From NCBI GenBank assembly GCA_947367725.1, contig CANBFZ010000137.1:1-5640 (forward strand): a DNA stretch of 5,640 nucleotides, given 5' to 3'. The DNA is from an uncultured Eubacterium sp. GTDB lineage: Bacteria; Bacillota; Clostridia; Peptostreptococcales; Anaerovoracaceae. Of this stretch, positions 1 through 5,640 are shown one piece after another. A program made the position numbers and the translations under genes. How positions within the stretch are numbered: position 1 is the stretch's first letter; each line of letters begins with the position of its first letter. Under the pieces are notes generated by a model that ran no database searches, was not told where the DNA came from, and saw only the letters and a program-made list of their open reading frames with translations.

Positions 1-2349
1 GTGATGCCTTACTGGAAATCTGTATTTCTGATCATACTGCTGCTGATGGTGCAGGCGTATTGTGACCTGGCACTGCCACAGTATACAGCAGATATCATCG
101 ATACGGGCATTACGGGAAAGGGTGTCACACATATTGCACCGGAAAGGATCACGGCAGCAGAATTTCGTGAAGCACAGATTTTTATGGAAGCGGAAGAAGC
201 TGCACTGTGGAATGAGATATATTCAGAGGCTGGCGCTGATTATAAATTAAATATAGCGGATGAGGAAGTCCTTTCAGAAGTGGATGAAAAGCTAGGCACT
301 GCCGTGGCGCTAACCTACCAGTTAGGACATATGCACGAGGAGGATTTTAAGGATACGATCAAAGACGCCATGGCACAAAATCCGGAGATGGCAGGGATTG
401 CATCGCAAATAGACAATATGTCCGTTGCAGAGATTGCAGCGCTGTTGGATATTGACATTGACAGCTTTGAGGCAGAGGATGAAGCAGGGCATGTTTCGAC
501 TTATGTAGACATGCGGTCCTTGATGGAGCGAATGATCGCCGAGGGACAGATGGATGATACGGCTGTTAGAAGTGCCAGAGATACCATGGAGCAGATGATT
601 GCTTCTGTAGGAGAAGATACGCTGCAGTCTATGGGCGTGGCTTATGCAGCGGCGTGCAATGCGGCAGCAGGCATTGATATGGAACAGGTACAGACGGATT
701 ATCTTTGGCGTGCAGGGTTTCGTATGTTTCTCATGGCAGCGCTCATGCTGGCGGCAGCGGTCTGCACCTCTTATCTGGCTGCGAGAATCGGCGCAGGGGT
801 AGGAAGAGACTTGCGAGGACGGGTATTTAAAAACGTAGTGAGATTTTCCAATGGAGAAATTGACACCTTTTCTACCGCTTCCTTGATTACCAGAAATACC
901 AACGATGTGCAGCAGATTCAGATGGTAACGACCATGATGCTTCGCATGGTGCTCTATGCGCCGATTTTGGGCGTAGGCGGTATTTACAAGGTGGCAAAAA
1001 CCGGCGCTGGCATGGGATGGATTATTGCTATGGCAGTCCTTGTAATTATGGGATTTGTACTGTTACTTGTATCTGTCGCTATGCCGAAATTTAAGCTGAT
1101 GCAGACATTGGTAGACCGTTTAAATTTGGTTTCCAGAGAGATTTTGACAGGGCTTTCTGTCATTCGTGCTTTTGGGAGAGAACAGACGGAAGAAGCACGC
1201 TTTGATATCGCCAACGAGAACCTGAAGAAAACACAGCTGTTTACCAACCGGGTGATGACCTTTATGATGCCGGGCATGATGCTGATTATGAACTGTCTGG
1301 TCATTCTGATTATGTGGGTCAGTGCACACCGCATCGACAGCGGCGATTTGCAGGTAGGAAATATGACGGCCTTTATTACTTATTCCATGCTGATTGTCAT
1401 GTCCTTCCTCATGCTGACCATGATGTCCATCATGCTGCCAAGGGCTGGCGTTGCAGCAGAACGAATTGATGCGGTGCTTAAGACGAAATCGTCCATTGCG
1501 GAACCGGAAACGCCGAAGACGCTGACAGAATGCAAAGGGGTGCTGGAATTTAAAAATGTCAGCTTCCGCTATCCGGGGGCAGAGGAAGATGTGCTGCATC
1601 ATATCAGTTTCAAAGCGGAGCCAGGCAAGGTGACGGCAATGATTGGAAGCACTGGCGCCGGAAAGTCCACGCTGGTGAATTTGATTCCAAGGTTTTATGA
1701 TGTGACAGAGGGTGCCATTACCTTGGATGGCGTGGATATTAGAGAACTGGCGTTGCGGGAGCTGCGCGGGGCAATCGGTTTTGTGCCCCAGAAGGGCGTG
1801 CTGTTTTCTGGCACAATTGCCTCCAACCTTCGCTTTGGCAGAGCACAGGCTACAGACGCAGAGATTGCAGCGGCGGCGGAAATCGCCCAGGCGGCAGACT
1901 TTATTGCGGAGAAGGAGGACGGCTTTGACAGCTATATTGCGCAGGGCGGCAGTAATGTGTCTGGCGGGCAGAAGCAGCGTCTTGCCATTGCGAGAGCCAT
2001 TGCAAAGAATCCACAGATCTTTGTCTTTGACGATAGCTTTTCTGCGCTTGATATGAAAACAGATGCAAAACTTCGCAAAGCACTGGCAGGCCGCATCAAA
2101 CATGCGACAGAGATTGTGGTGGCACAGAGAATCAGCACCATTCTTCACGCAGATCAAATATTGGTATTAGACGATGGAGAAATCGTGGGAAAGGGAACCC
2201 ACGAGGAATTGATGCAGCACTGCGAAGTTTACAGACAGATTGCAAGTTCTCAGCTCTCTGAAAAAGAGATGGGTGCCTTATCGGGGCATGCAGCAAAGCA
2301 GGATGCATCACAGACGACAGAAGAGGAGGTGAACACCAGTGAAGCATGA
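1..2349 (+). CDS. Heterodimeric ABC exporter, degenerate-site half, with large TM1-TM2 insertion (5' end probably cut)
   Basis: This is one half of a heterodimeric ABC exporter: a membrane domain fused to an ATPase domain in the cytoplasmic membrane. TM1 is at about residues 7-26. An acidic segment of about 195 residues (39-233) follows. TM2 is near 240-264, TM3 305-330, TM4 339-360, TM5 422-441 and TM6 456-480. The nucleotide-binding domain (about 514-750) shows A-loop Y524, Walker A GSTGAGKST (549-557, K555), Q-loop Q597, an intact signature SGGQK (654-658), Walker B IFVFDD (673-678) and D-loop SALD (681-684). The catalytic Glu is replaced by D678 and the H-loop His by Q709, which marks the degenerate half, as in TM287 or BmrC. 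The frame is open from base 1, where GTG is followed by ATG. Relatives have several residues before the PYW motif, so the true start is probably upstream and position 1 is not a supported start. The last 30 residues are a polar, acidic tail. The next gene overlaps it by 11 nt. Substrate unknown; family members export drugs or other amphiphiles. Confidence 0.95.
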   Translation: MMPYWKSVFLIILLLMVQAYCDLALPQYTADIIDTGITGKGVTHIAPERITAAEFREAQIFMEAEEAALWNEIYSEAGADYKLNIADEEVLSEVDEKLGTAVALTYQLGHMHEEDFKDTIKDAMAQNPEMAGIASQIDNMSVAEIAALLDIDIDSFEAEDEAGHVSTYVDMRSLMERMIAEGQMDDTAVRSARDTMEQMIASVGEDTLQSMGVAYAAACNAAAGIDMEQVQTDYLWRAGFRMFLMAALMLAAAVCTSYLAARIGAGVGRDLRGRVFKNVVRFSNGEIDTFSTASLITRNTNDVQQIQMVTTMMLRMVLYAPILGVGGIYKVAKTGAGMGWIIAMAVLVIMGFVLLLVSVAMPKFKLMQTLVDRLNLVSREILTGLSVIRAFGREQTEEARFDIANENLKKTQLFTNRVMTFMMPGMMLIMNCLVILIMWVSAHRIDSGDLQVGNMTAFITYSMLIVMSFLMLTMMSIMLPRAGVAAERIDAVLKTKSSIAEPETPKTLTECKGVLEFKNVSFRYPGAEEDVLHHISFKAEPGKVTAMIGSTGAGKSTLVNLIPRFYDVTEGAITLDGVDIRELALRELRGAIGFVPQKGVLFSGTIASNLRFGRAQATDAEIAAAAEIAQAADFIAEKEDGFDSYIAQGGSNVSGGQKQRLAIARAIAKNPQIFVFDDSFSALDMKTDAKLRKALAGRIKHATEIVVAQRISTILHADQILVLDDGEIVGKGTHEELMQHCEVYRQIASSQLSEKEMGALSGHAAKQDASQTTEEEVNTSEA
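115..699 (+). other. Region encoding the acidic extracytoplasmic insertion between TM1 and TM2
   Basis: Residues about 39-233 of the first ABC half lie between TM1 and TM2, where a standard exporter has only a short external loop. By hand count the segment has about 42 Asp/Glu against about 11 Lys/Arg. It is rich in Ala and Met and looks mostly helical. It has no hydrophobic stretch long enough to span the membrane and a single Cys (near residue 218). From memory, similar insertions occur in other Clostridia exporters of this class, so it is probably a family feature and not a recent acquisition. An outward position follows from the topology: the loop after TM1 is external. A role as a lid, a substrate selector or a partner-binding domain is inference only. 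Confidence 0.75.
2324..2330 (+). promoter_or_regulatory. Ribosome binding site AGGAGGT for the second ABC half
   Basis: AGGAGGT lies inside the last codons of the upstream gene, 8 nt before the GTG at 2339. Its near-perfect match to the anti-Shine-Dalgarno sequence decides for this GTG over the in-frame ATG codons further down (the first is residue 21). Its location inside the upstream gene suggests that ribosomes finishing the first gene restart on the second. Confidence 0.9.
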
Positions 2350-4195
2350 TCATAGAGAGTTTAAACCAAGGCGCAGAGGTCCGGGCGGACATGGACCTAT
2401 GGGTGCTATGATGGGCGGTGAAAAGGCGAAAGACTTTAAGGGATCTTTTAAAAAGCTGCTCGCCTATATCGGCAGATATAAATTTGCAGTGTTGACAGTG
2501 ATGATTTTTGCTGCCGTATCAACGGTGTTCAACGTGCTGGGACCAAAAGTCATGGGGCGTGCAACCACAGAACTTGCCGAAGGTCTGATGAGAAAAATCG
2601 GCGGCACCGGCGGGATTGATTTTGATAAAATTCTGCAGATCCTTTTGTTTACCTTGGGACTTTATGCTGCAAGTGCCGTGTTTACGTTTGTACAGGGATT
2701 CATTATGAGCGGGATTACACAGAAAATTTGTTACCGTATGCGGAAGGAGATTTCAGAGAAAATTAGCCGTATGCCGATGAAATATTTTGAAAGCAGGACC
2801 TACGGGGAGGTGCTGTCCCGCATTACCAACGATGTGGATACTTTGGGGCAGGGGCTGAATCAGAGCATTACGCAGATTATTACATCTACGGCAACTATCA
2901 TCGGCGTGCTTGTCATGATGCTTTCCATTTCGCCGCTGATGACACTGATTGCACTGATCATTCTGCCGGTTTCAGCTATTTTGATGTCACTGATTGTAAA
3001 GTTTTCTCAAAAGCATTTCCGTACGCAGCAGAAGTATTTGGGAGAAATCAACGGACAGGTGGAAGAAACTTTTGCGGGGCATCTGGTGATTAAAGCCTTT
3101 CATAAAGAAGCAGAAACCATCGCCGTATTTGATGAAACCAACGGGGTACTTTATGAGTCAGCTTGGAAGTCTCAGTTTCTGTCGGGCCTGATGCATCCGC
3201 TGATGATGTTTGTCGGCAATATGGGCTATGGCGGTGTGGCGATTTCCGGGGGACTTCTGGCGATTCGAGGCACCATTGGCATCGGTGATATTCAGGCGTT
3301 TATTCAGTATGTGAAAAACTTTACGCAGCCGATTCAGCAGATCGCCCAGGTGATCAATCAGGTGCAGTCGATGACTGCGGCTTCTGAGCGAGTCTTTGAA
3401 TTCCTTGCGGAAGAAGAGGAAGAACAGACGGTGGAAAATCCCGTGCAGCTGCAAGATCCGCAGGGTGCAGTACGCTTTGATCATGTACGCTTTGGCTACG
3501 ATCCACAGCAGGTGGTCATCAAAGATTTCAGCGCTGTCGTAAAGCCGGGGCAGAAAATCGCCATTGTGGGACCGACTGGTGCAGGAAAGACTACCATTGT
3601 AAAGCTGCTCATGCGATTTTATGATGTGCAGGCAGGGTCGATTTCGCTGGATGGTCACGATATTAGAGCGTTCAATCGGCATGATCTGCGCGATTATTTC
3701 GGTATGGTGCTGCAGGATACTTGGCTGTTTAAAGGCACGATTATGGAGAATATTCGCTACGGCAGACTGGACGCGACCGATGAAGAGGTCATGGCTGCGG
3801 CAAAGGCTGCCCATGCGGATCACTTTATCAGAACGCTGCCGGGCGGCTATCAGATGGAGCTGAACGAAGATGCATCCAATGTATCACAAGGGCAGAAACA
3901 GCTTCTTACCATCGCCAGAGCCATTCTGGCAGATAATAGAGTCCTGATTTTAGATGAAGCGACATCTTCTGTAGATACGCGTACGGAGGAACGCATTCAG
4001 CGTGCGATGGATCATTTGATGGAGGGGCGTACCAGCTTTATCATTGCCCACCGCCTTTCCACCATCCGAAACGCTGACCTGATTCTGGTCATGAAAGAGG
4101 GCGACATTGTAGAACAGGGCAGTCACACGGCGTTGCTGGCTGCAGGTGGTTTCTACGCAGCGTTATATCATTCGCAGTTTGAAGATATAGAATAA
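2339..4195 (+). CDS. Heterodimeric ABC exporter, catalytic half (intact Walker B, degenerate signature)
   Basis: This is the partner subunit of the exporter, 618 residues, with a GTG start supported by a strong ribosome binding site 8 nt upstream. The first 30 or so residues are cytoplasmic, basic (R11-R13) and rich in Gly, Met and His. Six membrane segments follow: about 49-69, 99-122, 177-196, 200-222, 281-309 and 312-340. The ATPase domain (about 377-618) has A-loop Y387, Walker A GPTGAGKTT (411-419, K417), Q-loop Q459, Walker B ILDE with catalytic E540, D-loop SSVD (543-546) and H-loop H571. The signature is SQGQK (516-520) in place of SGGQ. This is the expected complement of the upstream half: E540 and H571 here pair with the partner's normal SGGQ to form the hydrolytic site, while SQGQ here faces the partner's D678/Q709 to form the degenerate site. 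It resembles TM288, BmrD, LmrD and EfrD in role. It overlaps the upstream gene by 11 nt and is followed by a terminator, so it is the last gene of the operon. Substrate not readable from sequence. Confidence 0.96.
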   Translation: MKHDHREFKPRRRGPGGHGPMGAMMGGEKAKDFKGSFKKLLAYIGRYKFAVLTVMIFAAVSTVFNVLGPKVMGRATTELAEGLMRKIGGTGGIDFDKILQILLFTLGLYAASAVFTFVQGFIMSGITQKICYRMRKEISEKISRMPMKYFESRTYGEVLSRITNDVDTLGQGLNQSITQIITSTATIIGVLVMMLSISPLMTLIALIILPVSAILMSLIVKFSQKHFRTQQKYLGEINGQVEETFAGHLVIKAFHKEAETIAVFDETNGVLYESAWKSQFLSGLMHPLMMFVGNMGYGGVAISGGLLAIRGTIGIGDIQAFIQYVKNFTQPIQQIAQVINQVQSMTAASERVFEFLAEEEEEQTVENPVQLQDPQGAVRFDHVRFGYDPQQVVIKDFSAVVKPGQKIAIVGPTGAGKTTIVKLLMRFYDVQAGSISLDGHDIRAFNRHDLRDYFGMVLQDTWLFKGTIMENIRYGRLDATDEEVMAAAKAAHADHFIRTLPGGYQMELNEDASNVSQGQKQLLTIARAILADNRVLILDEATSSVDTRTEERIQRAMDHLMEGRTSFIIAHRLSTIRNADLILVMKEGDIVEQGSHTALLAAGGFYAALYHSQFEDIE

Positions 4196-4214
4196 AAAGT
4201 GAGCAGCATAAAAG

Positions 4215-4261
4215 CGGTTATGGCAGACGAAAAAACAATCGTTCTGTCATAACCGTTTTTT
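4215..4261 (+). terminator. Rho-independent terminator of the ABC exporter operon
   Basis: A 13-bp stem forms between CGGTTATGGCAGA (4215-4227) and TCTGTCATAACCG (4243-4255), with a single G-U wobble (4223/4247). Three more pairs (CGA 4228-4230 with TCG 4239-4241) can extend it past a one-base bulge, leaving an A-rich loop of about 8 nt. Six T residues (4256-4261) follow directly. It begins 19 nt after the stop codon, so it closes the ABC operon and separates it from the HD gene. The A-run on the other side (4210-4213) is short, so termination in the reverse direction would be weak. Confidence 0.93.
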
Positions 4262-4337
4262 AAGGTGGTATAGAAAACTGCATAGAGAGAGGTGTGTGCA
4301 GTACACGGTGCATAGGGAAACTTAAATAGATTGTGAA

Positions 4338-4353
4338 AGGAATGTCAATTCCT
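4338..4353. repeat. Perfect inverted repeat AGGAAT-GTCA-ATTCCT upstream of the HD gene
   Basis: Two perfect 6-bp arms (4338-4343 and 4348-4353) are separated by 4 nt. No T-run follows, so it is not a terminator. It lies about 55 nt upstream of the candidate -10 element of the HD gene. That is compatible with a binding site for a dimeric regulator, but a 6-bp palindrome can occur by chance. Its role is not established. Confidence 0.4.
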
Positions 4354-4385
4354 GGATTCGTTTTATGATTTGGCGTGCAAAAAAG

Positions 4386-4414
4386 TTTTATCTGTACGCA
4401 GAATGTGGTAAAAT
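4386..4414 (+). promoter_or_regulatory. Candidate sigma-A-type promoter for the HD gene
   Basis: TAAAAT at 4409-4414 matches the -10 consensus at five of six positions and is preceded by TG one base upstream (4406-4407), giving an extended -10. The best -35 at 17-nt spacing is a weak TTTTAT (4386-4391). An extended -10 can compensate for that. It would start transcription near 4421, about 25 nt before the start codon. A promoter is expected here because a strong terminator precedes it. Confidence 0.5.
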
Positions 4415-4432
4415 AGCAGTAGCAGAAAAGGC

Positions 4433-4439
4433 AGGGGGA
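4433..4439 (+). promoter_or_regulatory. Ribosome binding site AGGGGGA for the HD gene
   Basis: The purine-rich AGGGGGA lies 7 nt before the ATG at 4447. An in-frame stop at 4420-4422 leaves no alternative upstream start, so this site and ATG are a well-supported initiation region. Confidence 0.85.
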
Positions 4440-4446
4440 ATCGTAT

Positions 4447-5640
4447 ATGAAGACGGAAGTGTTAATCTATGAAGCATTGTGCCGGAATTTTACGGATAAG
4501 ACGTTTTTAAAAGAAGCGGGCATGACCAAAAAGGAAATAGGGCCGCAATTTTTGCAGCGAACCTTTAAAGTCCTTGCAAAAGATTTAGCGGAGGTCGGCA
4601 TCGGCAGTACGCGCTGTAAGGCGCAGACGGTTCTGGAAGCTGCAAAACGGTCTGTACCTTTGCTTGCACCAGCGCCGAAGGATGGCTGGCTGATGCATTG
4701 TTACCGTTTTCTTTTGGGGCAGCTGTTTCCTGAGATGGGACTGCCTGCAGAGACGGTAGCATATCAGAAGGGCAGAGTATGGCTTCTCCAAATTCTGCGC
4801 AGCGTATACAGCTTTGAAAGAGAGCAGTTTGCTTTCGATCCGACCAAAGATATGCGATTTCTTTCTGACAGCGAAATCGAGGCAAACGGCGATACCAAAG
4901 AATACCTGCATCTGCACAGACTGGTAAAGAGTAAGTATGTCTATGAATTTATGCGCATCGGCATTGACATCACGCCGTATAATACGCTGGGACATATCAG
5001 TGGGGTACACTATGTCGCCATGTTTGCCGCCAGACAGCTCAAACGTGCCGGTGTGCCCGTGGATTTAGGACTGGTTTCAGGCGCTGCAGCAGGTCACGAC
5101 ATCGGAAAGTACGGCTGCCGCAAACACGAAGAGAAGCGAATCCCTTATCTGCATTATTACTATACAGATCTGTGCTATCATCGGTTTCAGATGCCGACCA
5201 TCGGACATATCGCGGCAAATCATTCCACTTGGGACTTAGAACTTGAGAATCTTTCTGTGGAATCTTTGCTTTTGATTTATGCAGATTTTCGCGTCAAGAG
5301 CAGCAGGAATGAAGCCGGTGAAGAGGTGGTGCACTTTTATAGTCTGGATGAAGCCTATGACGTAATTTTGTGCAAGCTGGACAACGTAGACGAGGCGAAA
5401 AAACTTCGCTATCAGAAAGTCTACGACAAGCTGAAAGATTTTGAGCACTATATGATAGAAAATGGGGTACAGACGGTGCTGCCTGACGATTTTGCAGAAG
5501 CGCCAGAACTTCCGCAGGCGCCTAAAGTGCGGGAAATCGTCTTGCTGGAGGGAGAAGAGATTGTCGATCAGCTGAAGTTTGCCGCCATTGCACACAATAT
5601 TCGGTTGATGAGCCGATTTCATCAGGACAGCGAATTTGCA
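4447..5640 (+). CDS. HD-superfamily phosphohydrolase-like protein, 3' end cut by the window
   Basis: The frame starts at ATG 4447, with a good ribosome binding site, and stays open to the last base: 398 codons with no stop, so the product is longer than seen. Residues 1-178 form a soluble, probably helical region that I cannot assign. An HD domain follows at about 180-285. It has H183 and H188 in GHISGVH, the doublet H217-D218 in GHDIGK, H254 and H259 in the HIAANHS stretch, and a final D280 in YADFR. These fit the H...HD...H...D metal-ligand order of HD hydrolases, and the HDxxK form is typical of bacterial signalling and nucleotide-cleaving members. Residues about 345-373 look like an acidic, Pro-containing linker before another segment begins. 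No membrane segment or signal peptide is visible, so it is probably cytoplasmic. From memory, long Lachnospiraceae HD proteins share this beginning and continue for many hundreds of residues, but that part is outside the window. It is a separate unit from the ABC operon. Metal-dependent phosphoester hydrolysis is likely; the substrate is unknown. Confidence 0.88.
   Translation, partial: MKTEVLIYEALCRNFTDKTFLKEAGMTKKEIGPQFLQRTFKVLAKDLAEVGIGSTRCKAQTVLEAAKRSVPLLAPAPKDGWLMHCYRFLLGQLFPEMGLPAETVAYQKGRVWLLQILRSVYSFEREQFAFDPTKDMRFLSDSEIEANGDTKEYLHLHRLVKSKYVYEFMRIGIDITPYNTLGHISGVHYVAMFAARQLKRAGVPVDLGLVSGAAAGHDIGKYGCRKHEEKRIPYLHYYYTDLCYHRFQMPTIGHIAANHSTWDLELENLSVESLLLIYADFRVKSSRNEAGEEVVHFYSLDEAYDVILCKLDNVDEAKKLRYQKVYDKLKDFEHYMIENGVQTVLPDDFAEAPELPQAPKVREIVLLEGEEIVDQLKFAAIAHNIRLMSRFHQDSEFA

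Larger units (their letters stand above)
4196..4446. other. Intergenic region between the ABC operon and the HD gene
   Basis: This 251-nt gap is AT-richer than the flanking genes, and I see no convincing open frame in it. In order it contains the terminator of the ABC operon, a zone of short repeats (about 4277-4315), a perfect inverted repeat at 4338-4353, a candidate promoter at 4386-4414, and the ribosome binding site of the next gene. An in-frame TAG at 4420-4422 prevents the downstream gene from starting further upstream. Confidence 0.8.

Noticed and set aside
1712..2056. Plus-strand frame in another phase inside the first ABC gene
   Set aside because: It is Arg/Leu-rich, covers the signature and Walker B region of the true gene, and no domain is visible.
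1120..2157. Long open frame on the minus strand opposite the ATPase domain of the first ABC half
   Set aside because: Its product is rich in Cys, His and Arg and matches no protein style I know. It lies wholly opposite a well-supported coding region and is best explained as an antisense shadow.
3158..3823. Minus-strand open frame opposite the second ABC half
   Set aside because: It is antisense to conserved membrane and ATPase sequence, has no recognisable motif, and I saw no convincing initiation site.
4277..4302. ACTGCA...TGCAGT considered as a riboswitch or terminator hairpin
   Set aside because: The arms are only 6 bp with a 14-nt loop and no T-tract, and no known riboswitch core is recognisable. 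It is kept only as part of a low-interest repeat cluster.
4565..5010. Two overlapping minus-strand frames opposite the start of the HD gene
   Set aside because: The plus-strand frame has a ribosome binding site, a promoter candidate and HD motifs. The antisense frames have none of these.
5236..5622. Minus-strand frame of 128 codons near the window end
   Set aside because: It lies opposite the HD domain and its downstream segment. The hydrophobic look comes from the complement of acidic and helical codons, with no supporting initiation signal.
1..5640. Search for a defence, phage or other novel multi-gene system
   Set aside because: The window holds only an exporter pair and part of one HD gene, separated by a strong terminator. 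No nuclease, reverse transcriptase, transposase, integrase, toxin-antitoxin pair or repeat array is visible, and the HD gene is not in the exporter operon.

Overview
The window reads as ordinary chromosomal DNA of a low-to-mid GC Firmicute, most likely a gut-type Clostridia (Lachnospiraceae or a relative). This placement is inferred from protein style, a strong AGGAGGT ribosome binding site, a GTG start and a U-tailed intrinsic terminator. No rRNA or other marker gene is present, so it is not firm. All three genes lie on the + strand. I see no mobile element, CRISPR array, tRNA or rRNA.

Positions 1-4195 hold two overlapping genes for the two halves of a heterodimeric ABC exporter (type IV fold, BmrCD / TM287-288 / LmrCD / EfrCD class). 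The first half (1-2349, probably missing its first few codons at the window edge) has a degenerate nucleotide-binding domain: Asp replaces the catalytic Walker B Glu, and Gln replaces the H-loop His. Its ABC signature is normal. The second half (2339-4195) is the mirror image: an intact Walker B Glu and H-loop His, but a degenerate signature (SQGQ). Together they give one consensus and one degenerate ATP site. The first half also carries an acidic insertion of about 195 residues between TM1 and TM2, which should lie outside the membrane. The 11-nt overlap and a Shine-Dalgarno sequence inside the end of gene 1 suggest coupled, balanced synthesis. The substrate cannot be read from the sequence; drug or lipid/peptide export is the family expectation.

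A strong intrinsic terminator (4215-4261) closes this operon. The rest of the 251-nt gap (4196-4446) contains a perfect 6-bp inverted repeat, small repeats and a plausible extended -10 promoter.

From 4447 to the window end runs a third reading frame, cut off by the edge (398 codons seen, no stop). It encodes an HD-superfamily protein with a complete-looking metal-ligand set (H183 or H188, H217-D218, H254/H259, D280). It is a separate transcription unit and probably a signalling or nucleotide/phosphate hydrolase, but its substrate is unknown. It is the least understood element here. I found no convincing novel multi-gene system; the most informative observations are the split of degenerate motifs between the ABC halves, the large external insertion, and the partial HD protein.
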